Source of the DNA: Siccirubricoccus phaeus | GTDB taxonomy: Bacteria; Pseudomonadota; Alphaproteobacteria; Acetobacterales; Acetobacteraceae | Reading direction: 5' to 3' | Assembly (NCBI RefSeq): GCF_008360935.1 | Contig: NZ_SRXO01000009.1 | Location: 1-64,000, forward strand | DNA: 64,000 bases | Shown here: positions 1 through 8,176 of the stretch, piece by piece | Layout: each line of letters begins with the position of its first letter | Numbering within the stretch: the stretch's first letter is position 1 | Notes under the pieces: model-generated | The model's database searches: none | The model's input: only the letters and a program-made list of their open reading frames with translations | Told to the model about the DNA's origin: nothing | Translations under genes and position numbers: made by a program

Positions 1-92
1 CGACGCTTGGAGCTCGGCTCGAACACGCGGCGTCGTTCGGGCTGAACCGTGAAGACCGCCTGCCACAGGGCATCCTCCCCCTCGCGGGTCAA
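1..92 (-). CDS. possible N-terminus of an IS66-type TnpA accessory protein, cut by window edge
   Basis: Read on the minus strand from a TTG at position 92, a frame stays open to the window edge. It encodes about 30 residues, including the stretch QPERRRVFEPSSKR. This resembles the basic stretch at the start of IS66-family OrfA/TnpA proteins, which are helix-turn-helix accessory proteins needed for transposition. The frame has a stop just upstream (CTT TGA), and the only start seen is TTG. No IS66 terminal inverted repeat was identified beside it, and most of the gene lies outside the window. It could instead be a degraded remnant or a chance frame. Confidence 0.35.
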   Translation of the reverse strand, partial: MTREGEDALWQAVFTVQPERRRVFEPSSKR

Positions 93-123
93 AGATGCAC
101 CACTACTCCCCGGGACTGCACAC

Positions 124-230
124 CTAGAGCAGATCGCCGGGGGGCGGCATCGCCCGGAGGCGTGAATCTGCTCTACAATCCATGAGCTAGAGCGGCTTCG
201 CGCTGCACAGTCAGCGTGAAACCGCTCTAG
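124..230. repeat. CTAG-jointed palindromic repeat (two modules, inverted orientation)
   Basis: This stretch contains a roughly 50-bp palindrome starting CTAGAGCAGATC and ending ATCTGCTCTA, a 12-nt linker, and a 44-bp palindrome from CTAG at 187 to CTAG at 227. Both modules recur in reverse complement at 38477–38583, including the linker. After it, positions 231–406 hold no gene; 236–261 match 47247–47272 exactly (26 bp). Confidence 0.85.
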
Positions 231-406
231 CCTTGGTTTTCAGTGGCCTGCTTGTCCGCTGGCGGGCGGGCGCCCCCAGGAAGGCGGTGCGGCTGCTTCC
301 GCGGCATCGCCCACGGAAGGCTGCACGCGCCACGGCCCTGGGCGGCCACCGGGCCCCATGACGGCGCGCGGCGGCATCATGGGGATAGGCGTCATGGGGA
401 TAAGTG

Positions 407-1183
407 TCAGGTCCCCGTCCACTCCGTGGGCTGCTTCGCCAGGAAGCGCTCCACCGCCACGCGGAAATCATTGCTGGTGAAGCACATGGTCACCAGATCG
501 TCGCCCTCCACCTGGCGGGCGGCGAGGCGCAGGCGGCGCATCGCCTCCTTGGTCGCGCGCATGGTGAGGGGCGCATGGCCGGCAATGGTCGTCGCCAGCG
601 CCGCCGCCCGGGCCTGCAGCGCCGCGTGGTCCGGCAGGATCTCGGAGACCAGGCCCATCGCCTTCGCCTCCTCCGCCTCCACCAGCCGCGCGGTATAGAC
701 CAGGTCCAGCACCCGCGCCGGGCCGATCAGCGCCGCCAGCCGCCCGTAATTTGCCATGGAAAGGCAGTTGCCCAGCGTCTTGGCGATCGGGAAGCCGAAG
801 CGGGCATTGGCGGCGCAGATGCGGAGGTCGCACACCGCGGCGATCGCCGCGCCACCGCCGGTCGCGGCGCCGGCGATGGCGGCAATGGTCGGCTTCGGGC
901 ATTGCTCCAGCGCGACCAGGACGCGGTCGATCCGCTCCTCATAGGCCAGCGCATCTTCCGGCGTGCGGAATTCCCGGAACTGGGAGATGTCGGTGCCGGC
1001 GGCGAAGGCCTTCTCCCCGGCGCCGGTGATGACGAGGACCTTCAGCGCCTTGTCCTCCCCGGCGCCGAGGGCGATCTCCCGCAGCCTTTCATACATGGGA
1101 AAGGTCATGGCGTTGCGCGCCTGCGGGCGGTTCAGGGTGATGGTCCCGATCCCGTCCCGGATCTCGTACAGCAATTCATCCAT
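407..1183 (-). CDS. enoyl-CoA hydratase/isomerase (crotonase) family protein
   Basis: A 258-residue crotonase-fold protein acting on acyl-CoA thioesters in the cytoplasm. The start ATG at 1183 fits the family length. The oxyanion-hole segments are visible: KAFAAGTD (about residues 58–65) and GAATGGGAA (about 105–113), followed by CDLRICA. The glutamate usually found in the P-E-(I/L) motif after the AxFG segment is missing; this protein has FGFPIAK, with Ile at about 133. Plain hydratase activity is therefore uncertain, and an isomerase, racemase or carnitine-type CoA enzyme is possible. The gene faces away from a CoA-transferase gene about 60 bp off, so the two probably share a pathway and a promoter region. 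Exact substrate unknown. Confidence 0.88.
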   Translation of the reverse strand: MDELLYEIRDGIGTITLNRPQARNAMTFPMYERLREIALGAGEDKALKVLVITGAGEKAFAAGTDISQFREFRTPEDALAYEERIDRVLVALEQCPKPTIAAIAGAATGGGAAIAAVCDLRICAANARFGFPIAKTLGNCLSMANYGRLAALIGPARVLDLVYTARLVEAEEAKAMGLVSEILPDHAALQARAAALATTIAGHAPLTMRATKEAMRRLRLAARQVEGDDLVTMCFTSNDFRVAVERFLAKQPTEWTGT

Positions 1184-1243
1184 GGCCTTGCCCTTCCGGC
1201 GGTTCGCGGGGAATCTAGCCCGCGAAGAACAGGGGTTCCAACC

Positions 1244-2416
1244 ATGCTGCCGCTCTCGCGCTTCACCGTCCTCGATCTCACCCGGGTCCGGTCCGGCCCC
1301 ACCTGCGTGCGCCAGCTCGCCGATTGGGGCGCCAATGTCATCAAGATCGAGGCGCCGGCGGAGGTCGAGGTCGGCAGCGGCATGGGCGGGGACCGGCACG
1401 GGCCGGATTTCCAGCACGTGCATCGCAACAAGCGCGGCATCACGCTGAACCTGAAGAACCCGGACGGCCTCGCCCTGTTCAGGCGTATGGTCGCCAAGGC
1501 GGATGTGGTGGTGGAGAATTACCGCCCGGACGTGAAGGACCGGCTGGGGATCAATTTCGAGGCGCTCTCGGCCATCAATCCCCGCATCATCCTCGGCTCC
1601 ATCAGCGGCTTCGGCCAGACCGGCCCCTACGCCCGCCGCCCGGGCTTCGACCAGATCGCCCAGGGCATGGGCGGGTTGATGAGCGTGACCGGCCTGCCCG
1701 GCCAGGGCCCGGTGCGGGTCGGCATCCCGGTGGCGGATCTCACGGCGGGCCTTTACACCGCGCTCGGCATCATGGTGGCGCTGCTGGAGCGGGAGCAGAC
1801 CGGCAAGGGCCGCTGGGTGCATACCAGCCTGCTGGAAGCCATGGTGGCGATGATGGATTTCCAGGCCACCCGCTGGACCATGAAGCATGAGGTGCCGAAG
1901 CAGGTGGGCAACGACCACCCGACCACGGTGCCGACCGGGCTGTTCCGCACCAAGGACGGCATCATGAACCTGGCCGGCGGCGGGCAGGACATGTGGACCC
2001 GCATCGTCGCGACGCTGGGCATCGAGGAGGCCGCCAAGGCGCCGGAATTCGCCACGGACAAGACCCGGGCGCAGAACCGGGCCAAGACCAACGCCCTGCT
2101 GCAAGCCGTGCTGGAGACCGACACCACGGCCAATTGGATCGAGAAGCTGAACAAGGCCGGCGTGCCAAGCGGCCCGGTCTATGCCATGGACGAGGTCTTC
2201 GCCGACCCGCAGGTGCAGCATCTCGGCCTGGAATGGGCGGTGCCGCATCCGCAGTTCGGCGAGGTGAAGCTGGTGCGGGCGCCGATGAACATCGAGGGCG
2301 TCGCCTCCCCCCGCCGCCCGACGCCGGAGCGCGGCGAGCACACCGCCGAGGTGCTGGGGGAATTCGGCGTCTCGGCCGAGGAGCTGGCAGCGCTGAAGGC
2401 GAAGGGGGCGATTTAG
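1244..2416 (+). CDS. CaiB/BaiF family (class III) CoA-transferase
   Basis: A 390-residue class III CoA-transferase, which moves CoA between carboxylic acids through an aspartyl-CoA mixed anhydride. The start ATG at 1244 gives the expected N-terminus (LSRFTVLDLTRVRSGP). The typical segments are present: IKIEAP, RNKRGITLNLK, VVENYRPDV, and RRPGFDQIAQGMGG with the likely catalytic Asp at about residue 136. The C-terminal domain carries the usual QVQHLG segment. It is divergent from the crotonase-like gene at 407–1183, suggesting joint activation and processing of an unidentified carboxylate. Family assignment is firm; formyl-, succinyl- or carnitine-type specificity cannot be read from the sequence. 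Confidence 0.93.
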   Translation: MLPLSRFTVLDLTRVRSGPTCVRQLADWGANVIKIEAPAEVEVGSGMGGDRHGPDFQHVHRNKRGITLNLKNPDGLALFRRMVAKADVVVENYRPDVKDRLGINFEALSAINPRIILGSISGFGQTGPYARRPGFDQIAQGMGGLMSVTGLPGQGPVRVGIPVADLTAGLYTALGIMVALLEREQTGKGRWVHTSLLEAMVAMMDFQATRWTMKHEVPKQVGNDHPTTVPTGLFRTKDGIMNLAGGGQDMWTRIVATLGIEEAAKAPEFATDKTRAQNRAKTNALLQAVLETDTTANWIEKLNKAGVPSGPVYAMDEVFADPQVQHLGLEWAVPHPQFGEVKLVRAPMNIEGVASPRRPTPERGEHTAEVLGEFGVSAEELAALKAKGAI

Positions 2417-2419
2417 CTC

Positions 2420-2560
2420 CCCACGACGTCGCTGCGCAACGCCGCGGGGACGCCTTATTCCCCATGACGTTCCTGCGCAACGCCACGGGGGCCCCGGAGT
2501 CCGTCCCGATCGGCGCCTCGCACAGCCTGCCGCGGCAAAGCCGCGGCAGGGCAACGGGCG
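2420..2560. repeat. dispersed intergenic repeat (CGCAACGCC / CTGCCGCGGC type)
   Basis: Directly after the CoA-transferase stop come two imperfect copies of a CCC(C/A)(A/T)GACGT(C/T)(G/C)CTGCGCAACGCC unit, then the hairpin CTGCCGCGGCAAAGCCGCGGCAG. The same blocks, in reverse complement and in the same relative order, occur at 29636–29747. This is a repeat family rather than coding sequence. The rest of the gap to 2645 shows nothing recognisable. Confidence 0.7.
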
Positions 2561-2645
2561 GCGCGGTTCGGGGCGGGGCGCTCGCGGCCCGGCGCGGGGC
2601 TGGCCGGCCTGGGGGCGGCGACAGGCGGGGTGGCAAGCTGCTAGC

Positions 2646-3248
2646 ATGGCGTCCGCGACGGAGGCGGCGATGGACGGTCTCTTGGAACGGGCGCCCTGGG
2701 TGAAGCGGCACAAGCTGGACGTGCGGGACTACTACCGCATGGGCGAGGCCGGCATCTTCGAGCCGGGCATGCGGGTGGAGCTGATCGAGGGGGAAATCAT
2801 CGACATGGCCCCCATCGGCAGCGAGCATGGCGGCATCGTGAACCGACTCAACCGGTTCTCGGTGCGCGGCGTCGGAGATCGTGCCGTGGTCTCCGTGCAG
2901 GGTCCGCTTCGCCTTTCGGAATTCAGTGAACCGGAACCCGACCTTCTGCTGCTGAAGCCGCGGGCCGATGACTACACCGGCCAGCATCCCACCGCCGCCG
3001 ACGTCCTCCTTCTGATCGAAGTCGCCAATACCAGCCTGCGCTATGACCGCGACGTGAAGCTGCCGCTCTATGCCAGGCACGGCGTGCCGGAAGTCTGGAT
3101 CGTCAATCTCACCGAGGGCCTGATCGAAGTGTATCGCGACCCCAAGGGCGAAGCCTACCTCACCACCCGTCGCGCCGCGCGGGGCGAAACCCTGGAGCCC
3201 GCCGCCCTGCCGGGCCTCCGCCTCGCCGTCGCCGAGGTGCTGGGCTGA
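2646..3248 (+). CDS. Uma2 family (DUF820) restriction-endonuclease-fold protein
   Basis: A 200-residue Uma2/DUF820 protein with the PD-(D/E)xK nuclease fold. The family shows FEPGMRVELIEGEII (about 38–52), the EPEPDL segment with Pro-Asp at 98–99, IEVANTSLRYDRDVK (124–138) with Glu125 and Lys138 as the likely remaining catalytic residues, then LYARHGVPEVWIVN. Members are abundant in cyanobacteria and also found in proteobacteria; their biological role is mostly unknown. An internal ATG at 2670 has a better ribosome-binding site (GGAGG six bases ahead) and may be the true start, giving 192 residues. The stop overlaps the tarD start (TGATG), so they are co-transcribed, although a functional link to tartrate is not obvious. 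Confidence 0.88.
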   Translation: MASATEAAMDGLLERAPWVKRHKLDVRDYYRMGEAGIFEPGMRVELIEGEIIDMAPIGSEHGGIVNRLNRFSVRGVGDRAVVSVQGPLRLSEFSEPEPDLLLLKPRADDYTGQHPTAADVLLLIEVANTSLRYDRDVKLPLYARHGVPEVWIVNLTEGLIEVYRDPKGEAYLTTRRAARGETLEPAALPGLRLAVAEVLG

Positions 3249-4426
3249 TGCGCATCGTCTCGGTCCGCGACGGCGTGGTGCCGATCGCCTCCGCCATCGC
3301 CAACGCCTATATCGACTTCTCCAAGATGACCGCCTCGGTCGTCGCGGTGACGGTGGCGGATGGCGGCGGCCGCCAGGCCACCGGCTATGGCTTCAACTCC
3401 AATGGCCGCTACGCCCAGCCGGGCCTGCTGAAGGAACGCTTCATCCCCCGCCTGCTGGAGACCTCGCCTGCCACGCTGGAACATGCGGATGGCGGGCTGG
3501 AACCCGCCGGCGCCTGGGCGGCGATGATGAAGAACGAGAAGCCCGGCGGCCATGGCGAGCGCAGCGTCGCCGTCGGCGTGCTGGACATGGCGCTGTGGGA
3601 CGCCGCGGCGAAGCTGGCGCGGAAGCCGCTCTGGAAGCTGCTGGCGGACCGCTACCGCGGCGGCGCCGCCGACGAGACCGCCTGGATCTACGCCGCCGGC
3701 GGCTACTACTACCCCGGCAAGGACAATGCCGCGCTGGTCGAGGAAATGCAGCGCTATCTCGACCTCGGCTACAGCGTGGTGAAGATGAAGATCGGCGGCG
3801 CCCCCGGCACGCCGCTGCGCGAGGCGCTGAAGGAGGACGTCTCGCGCATCGAGGCCGTGCTGAAGCTGCTCGGCGGCGATGGCTCCCGCCTCTGCGTGGA
3901 CGTCAACGGCCGCTTCGGCCTGCATGCCGCGCTGGCCTATGGCGCGGCGCTCGAGCCCTACCGGCTGCGCTGGTACGAGGAGCCGCTGGACCCGCTGGAC
4001 TACGCCACGCACGCGGCACTGGCCGAGCACTACCCTGGCCCGCTGGCGACGGGCGAGAACCTCTTCTCCATGCAGGATGCGCGCAACCTCATCCGCCATG
4101 GCGGGTTGCGGCCGGACCGCGACATCCTGCAATTCGACCCCGCCCTCTCCTATGGCCTGGTCGAATACCTGCGCACCCTCTCGATGCTGGAGCAGCATGG
4201 CTGGCCGGCCCGCCGCTGCGTCCCGCATGGCGGGCACCAATTCGCGCTCAACATCGCGGTCGGCCTCGGCCTCGGCGGCAATGAGAGCTATCCGGAAGTC
4301 TTCGCCCCCTTCGGCGGCTTCGCGGATGCCACGCCGGTGCAGGACAGCCGGATCCGCCTGCCGGATGCCCCGGGCATCGGCTTCGAGGCAAAGGCCAGTC
4401 TCTGGGCGGTGCTGAAGGACCTGTGA
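3248..4426 (+). CDS. tarD: D(-)-tartrate dehydratase (enolase superfamily)
   Basis: A 392-residue mandelate racemase/muconate lactonizing-type enolase that closely follows the characterised Bradyrhizobium D-tartrate dehydratase; shared landmarks are NAYIDFSKMT, YGFNSNGRY, NEKPGGHGERSVAVG, AAGGYYYPGK and GLGLGGNESYP. It would dehydrate D-tartrate to oxaloacetate. Expected active-site residues are in place: Lys179 and Lys181 in the KMK motif, metal ligands Asp218, Glu244 and Glu270, and the general acid/base His327 in the PHGGH motif. It overlaps the Uma2 stop upstream by one base and the racemase-like gene downstream by four bases, so it lies in an operon with both. Confidence in function is high because both the family-specific motifs and the catalytic set agree. 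Confidence 0.93.
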   Translation: MRIVSVRDGVVPIASAIANAYIDFSKMTASVVAVTVADGGGRQATGYGFNSNGRYAQPGLLKERFIPRLLETSPATLEHADGGLEPAGAWAAMMKNEKPGGHGERSVAVGVLDMALWDAAAKLARKPLWKLLADRYRGGAADETAWIYAAGGYYYPGKDNAALVEEMQRYLDLGYSVVKMKIGGAPGTPLREALKEDVSRIEAVLKLLGGDGSRLCVDVNGRFGLHAALAYGAALEPYRLRWYEEPLDPLDYATHAALAEHYPGPLATGENLFSMQDARNLIRHGGLRPDRDILQFDPALSYGLVEYLRTLSMLEQHGWPARRCVPHGGHQFALNIAVGLGLGGNESYPEVFAPFGGFADATPVQDSRIRLPDAPGIGFEAKASLWAVLKDL

Positions 4427-5148
4427 CCCGCCTCCTCATCCTCAACGGCAACACCACGGAGGCGGTGACCGAGCGCATCGCCGCCGCCGCCCGCGCCGCG
4501 GCGCCGCCGGGGGTGGAGATCATCCCAGCCACCGCGCCCTACGGCCTGCCATTGATCGTGACGCGGGCCGATTGGCTGCTTTCCGGCCCGCCCATCCTGG
4601 AAGCGCTGGCCGCCCGCCGCGGCGAGTACGACGCGGCGGTGATCGCCGTCTTCGGCGACCCGGCGCTGAAGGCGGCGAAGGAGCTGCTGGACGTGCCGGT
4701 GCTCGGGATTTCGGAGGCCGCCTTCCACGCCGCCTGCATGCTCGGCACGCGCTTCGGCATCGTCAGCTTCACCACGGCGCTGCAGCCGATGTTCGAGGAT
4801 TGCCTGGACCAGCACGGCTTGCGCGCCCGCTGCGCCGGCTTCCGCATGGGCCCGCCCGAAGCCGGCTACCCGGCCGGTTTCGGGGTGGCGGAGCGCGCCA
4901 CCCTGCTGGCGCTCATTCGCGCCAGCGTCGAGCAGGATGGGGCGGAGGCGGTGATCCTCGCCGGCGGCCCGCTGGCCGGCCTGGCCGCCGTGCTGCAGCC
5001 GGAGGTGAAGGTGCCGCTGGTGGATGGCACGGTGGCGGCGGTGCGCCTCGCCGCCGCGCTCGCCGGCATGGCGCCTGCCGCGAAGTCGCGGCGGGCGCGG
5101 CCGATCAGCGGCTTCGGCCCGGGGATCGCGGCGCTCTACGCCGGCTGA
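4423..5148 (+). CDS. aspartate/glutamate/hydantoin racemase family protein
   Basis: A 241-residue member of the Asp/Glu/hydantoin racemase superfamily, cofactor-independent racemases or maleate isomerase-like enzymes using two cysteines. The N-terminal ILNGNTTEAVTERI segment, the SEAAFHAACMLGTRFGIVSF centre and ILAGGPLAGL near the C-terminus fit the family. The expected second-domain cysteine motif (usually GCA/GCT) is read here as AGGPLAG, so one catalytic Cys seems to be absent; Cys107-region residues (AACML) remain. The start is GTG, overlapping the tarD stop by four bases (GTGA), which indicates translational coupling. Linked to tarD, a role in interconverting tartrate stereoisomers or a related hydroxy-acid is an attractive but unproven inference. 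Confidence 0.82.
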   Translation: MTRLLILNGNTTEAVTERIAAAARAAAPPGVEIIPATAPYGLPLIVTRADWLLSGPPILEALAARRGEYDAAVIAVFGDPALKAAKELLDVPVLGISEAAFHAACMLGTRFGIVSFTTALQPMFEDCLDQHGLRARCAGFRMGPPEAGYPAGFGVAERATLLALIRASVEQDGAEAVILAGGPLAGLAAVLQPEVKVPLVDGTVAAVRLAAALAGMAPAAKSRRARPISGFGPGIAALYAG

Positions 5149-5615
5149 GGATCGGGACCGGCCGAGGATCGGGTGGCCCGCACCATAATCGGCCCCACGG
5201 CTCAGCCGAGCCGGGACGCCGCATGGCGGCGCTCCGCCTCTGCCGCGCCGCCATGCGTCCGGCGGGCCGTCGCTCTTCAGCCCCTTACCGCCTCGCCAGG
5301 GACGCCGTTGTGTCCGGGCGCCCTCCAAGCTCCGGCCATGGTGCCGATTTCGAGTCAAGGACGAAGCCGCGCGTCGTGCGAACAGCACGCCTCGGGCGCG
5401 ACGCGCGGTGCCGCTGGGCGGCATCCTTGCCGCGAAACCGGCACCATGGCTCTCGCGATTGGCCGCCTTCGGCCAGCGAGGGGCGGCGGCAGCCTCATCG
5501 CCTGGGTGGAGCCCTGCGACGTGCCGGGCGCATGTCACATCGGATAGCCGTGCTGATCGGCGCAACGCAGGCAGTACGACGCAGGCGGCGCATGGCGCGG
5601 CTGCGCGAAGGCCGG
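5149..5615. repeat. 467-bp gene-free gap with stem-bounded dispersed element
   Basis: No gene is seen here. The core is an element at 5335–5450 bounded by perfect 12-bp inverted arms (GCCATGGTGCCG at 5335–5346, CGGCACCATGGC at 5439–5450). Its body contains CCGCGCGTCGTGCGAA (5367–5382), also found exactly in the similarly stem-bounded element at 22345–22457. The flank CACCATGGCT…CGCCTTCG resembles 29553–29583. This is probably a non-coding repeat or structured RNA. Confidence 0.6.
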
Positions 5616-6365
5616 TCACGCCCGCAGCCGCGCCGGCTCCAGACTCGCATAGAGGTCGCCGCTATTGGCCACCGCCGGCAGGGCGGCAAGCCAGGCGGCC
5701 ATCGCCTCGGCGCCGATCGGCATGGGATGGGCGAAGGCCATGCTCTCGCCCAGGCAGGCATTGAAGGCGCGGTAGCCCAGGGCGTCCAGCCGCGCCAGGC
5801 ACTCCCGCGCCACGCCGCGCTGGATGGTGGTGAACTCGGCCGAAAGCGTGCGCGGCGGGTGGCTGAGCCCGGCGAGCGCCACCGCCTCATACCCCTCCAC
5901 ATCCAGCTTGATGAAATCCGGGGCCCCATGCGTGGCGGCCAGCGCGTCCAGCGTCGTCACCTTCAGGCGCAGCTCGGCATCCCAGCTCTGCCCCTCCCAG
6001 CCCGGGGCGCCCTCGGCCGCGGCGATGAAGGCCTGGCTCGCCGTCGCCAGGGTGGGGTTGGCGGCGTTCAGGTGCAGCGCGGCCTCCCCGGGCGCGGCGC
6101 CGACCAGCGCCGGCACCAGCGCCACCCCGGCATCCCGGTGGAACAGCAGCCGCAGCAGCCGGGCCAGGCGCGGCTGCGGTTCCACCGCCACCGCCCTTGC
6201 GCCGAGGCGGCGGAAACTCGCCGTCCGGTCGCCGACATGGGCGCCGATATCGAAGCCCAGCTCCCCGGGCCCCAGGAAACGCGCCTGGAAGGCATCCAGC
6301 GCCGCCGCCCGGCCCGGCGCGTAATAGGTGCGAAGGCTTTTCCCGATCCCCGCCGCCGCGGTCAC
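5616..6365 (-). CDS. FkbM family SAM-dependent methyltransferase
   Basis: A 249-residue FkbM-type methyltransferase, usually an O-methyltransferase acting on sugars, glycans or polyketides. The SAM-binding region GFDIGAHVGDRTASF, the acidic loop AVAVEPQP, and the characteristic FIKLDVEGYE motif are all present. The start is a GTG at 6365 that overlaps the stop of the preceding glyoxalase-like gene (GTGA). It is the last gene of a three-gene minus-strand operon with overlapping ends (GST, glyoxalase-like, FkbM). Substrate unknown; the partners suggest small-molecule detoxification or modification rather than a glycan locus. Confidence 0.88.
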   Translation of the reverse strand: MTAAAGIGKSLRTYYAPGRAAALDAFQARFLGPGELGFDIGAHVGDRTASFRRLGARAVAVEPQPRLARLLRLLFHRDAGVALVPALVGAAPGEAALHLNAANPTLATASQAFIAAAEGAPGWEGQSWDAELRLKVTTLDALAATHGAPDFIKLDVEGYEAVALAGLSHPPRTLSAEFTTIQRGVARECLARLDALGYRAFNACLGESMAFAHPMPIGAEAMAAWLAALPAVANSGDLYASLEPARLRA

Positions 6366-7267
6366 GCGGCGAAGACCAGCGCCGCCCCGCCGGCATGTTC
6401 GGGCGGCACCATCAGCCCCTCGCCCCACAGCCCGGGCGCCGGCACGGCCGGGATGCCCTCCGCCGCCAGCAGGGCCCGCGCCGCCGCATTGCCATCCCCG
6501 GTCCGCACCACGAAGCCGGCGATGCAGGGCAGGGCAGGGGGGACGACGCCCGGCAGCACCAGTGGCAGCGCCGCCGGTTCCAGCACCCGCAGAGTGGTCT
6601 CCAGCACCGGCGCCTGCGGCCCTGCCGCCCCGGCGGCGCCGGGCAGGCGCAGCAGGAAGCCGCCGGCCGGGTCCGGCGCCAGCGGCAACCCGGCCAGGCG
6701 GGAGAGCCGCGCCGCCGTCTCCGCCGCAGGGTCATGCGCCAGGATGATGCTCTCCAGCGCCACCGCCCCGTTGCGATGGCCCATCCAGCGCGCATCCCAG
6801 ACCAGCTCCGCCGTCAGGTGGCGGATGAGCTGCAGCCGCCCCTCCGGCGCATCCGGCAGAGGCAGCCGGGCGAAGCGGGCGGTCGGCCCGCCCGCCTCCA
6901 CCGGCCGTTCCAGCCAGGCCACCCCCGGGATCGCCACGCCACCCCGCCGCAGCCTTGCCAGATTGCCGGCCTCATCCTGCATGGCGAGGGCGATGATATG
7001 CGCCCCGGCATAGCGGGCGACGAAGCCATCCACCCCATTGGCGAAGCGCGCGGGGTCCAGGATGGCGATCAGCTCGATATAGCCATGCCGCAGGAAGGCG
7101 CAGCGATTGCCGCTGCCGAACAGCTCCACCTCGCCGTCCGGGTGCTGCCTGCCGCTCTGCTGCGCCACCGGGGAGAGGGCGAAGCCGAGCCGCTCATAGG
7201 CCGCGGTCAGCGGCCCCAGCTCCCGCGCTGCGACGCCCACATGGTCCAGCGCGACGGCACGGCTCAT
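6362..7267 (-). CDS. glyoxalase-like domain (VOC fold) protein
   Basis: A 301-residue protein of the vicinal-oxygen-chelate superfamily, resembling the glyoxalase-like domain-3 group. The start LDHVGVAARELGPLTAAYERLGF is typical of a VOC beta-alpha-beta unit with His in DHV as a likely metal ligand; NRCAFLRHGYIELI is the second strand pair. A second VOC-like half follows from about residue 150. The gene overlaps the GST gene upstream and the methyltransferase downstream by four bases each, so all three are translationally coupled. Reaction unknown. Members of this group are often annotated only as 'VOC family protein'. Confidence 0.85.
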   Translation of the reverse strand: MSRAVALDHVGVAARELGPLTAAYERLGFALSPVAQQSGRQHPDGEVELFGSGNRCAFLRHGYIELIAILDPARFANGVDGFVARYAGAHIIALAMQDEAGNLARLRRGGVAIPGVAWLERPVEAGGPTARFARLPLPDAPEGRLQLIRHLTAELVWDARWMGHRNGAVALESIILAHDPAAETAARLSRLAGLPLAPDPAGGFLLRLPGAAGAAGPQAPVLETTLRVLEPAALPLVLPGVVPPALPCIAGFVVRTGDGNAAARALLAAEGIPAVPAPGLWGEGLMVPPEHAGGAALVFAA

Positions 7268-7926
7268 GCCGGGTTCTCGTAATGCGGGATCAGCCAGGCA
7301 TCGGGCTCGTTCAACGCCGCCTCATACCACGCCGCCATCAGGGGGTGTGCCCGCAGCGTGGCGACGTAGTCCAGGCTATCGGCCGCCAGTTCCGGCTGCC
7401 AGGTGAGGAAGCGGGTCGCGACCGGGGCGAACATGGCATCCACCAGGCCGAATGCGGCGCCGCCCAGGAAGGGGCCACCGGACAGGGCCCGGGCTTCCTG
7501 CCAGATCGCCTCGATCCGGGCGATATCGGCCAGCGCCTCCGGCGTGCGGCCCTGGCCGGGGAAGCGCTTGCCGAGATTCATCGGCATGGCCTGGCGCAGC
7601 CCGCGGAAGCCCGAATGCATCTCGGCCGAGATGGCGCGGCAATGGGCGCGCAGCACCCGGTCCGCCGGCCAGAGGCCCGGCGCCAGCTCGGCGCAGTATT
7701 CGCCGATGGCGAGGCTGTCCCAGATCCTCGCCCCGCGATGCTCCAGGCAGGGGACCAGGCCGGAGGGGCTGGCGGCGGCGACCGCGGGGGTGGAGCCGGG
7801 GCCGTGCCCGGCGATCGGGATCACCACCTCCGCCACATCCAGCCCGGCGAGCTGCACCGCCAGCCAGCCGCGCAGGCTCCAGGAGGAATAGCGCTTGTTG
7901 CCGATATAGAGGGTGCCCTCGGCCAT
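7264..7926 (-). CDS. glutathione S-transferase family protein
   Basis: A 220-residue cytosolic GST. The thioredoxin-like N-terminal domain begins TLYIGNKRYSSWSLRG, with the SSWS region at the position of the catalytic Ser/Tyr, as in the GST group that starts 'IGNKxYSSWSLR'. PSGLVPCLEHRG and WDSLAIGEYCAE form the glutathione-binding cis-Pro and acidic segments; the C-terminal helical domain carries GLVDAMFAPVATRF. It would conjugate glutathione to electrophiles or act in reductive reactions. Start ATG at 7926. It heads an operon with a glyoxalase-like and an FkbM-like gene. Confidence 0.92.
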   Translation of the reverse strand: MAEGTLYIGNKRYSSWSLRGWLAVQLAGLDVAEVVIPIAGHGPGSTPAVAAASPSGLVPCLEHRGARIWDSLAIGEYCAELAPGLWPADRVLRAHCRAISAEMHSGFRGLRQAMPMNLGKRFPGQGRTPEALADIARIEAIWQEARALSGGPFLGGAAFGLVDAMFAPVATRFLTWQPELAADSLDYVATLRAHPLMAAWYEAALNEPDAWLIPHYENPA

Positions 7927-8026
7927 GGTCCCATCCCCGTATCCCCGTCTGCTATGTGCCATGCCCTGGCCGCCCGAGGAACCGCGGAGGCTTGCGGGAG
8001 GCCCGCCCTTGGGCTTGTGTGCCCGG

Positions 8027-8155
8027 GAGCCTGCCTCGAAAGGGTCTGCGGCACGTCCTGGCGGGTCTTCGCGCCTGGGCGGCGTCGGCGGCGCCCACCC
8101 TCGGCCGGGACGCAACCCCCTCGCCAACCGTGGGGGACCTTTTCGAGACAGGCTC
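8027..8155 (+). promoter_or_regulatory. long imperfect inverted repeat in the leader of the aminotransferase gene
   Basis: Two 20-nt arms (8027–8046 and 8136–8155) are reverse complements at 18 of 20 positions and enclose about 90 nt that contain further GC-rich complementarity. The right arm ends 21 nt before the ATG at 8177. In RNA this would form one large branched hairpin. It may be a structured leader or a dispersed repeat copy. No known riboswitch was recognised. Confidence 0.5.
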
Positions 8156-8176
8156 TGAGCCCTGGAGACCGCCCGG

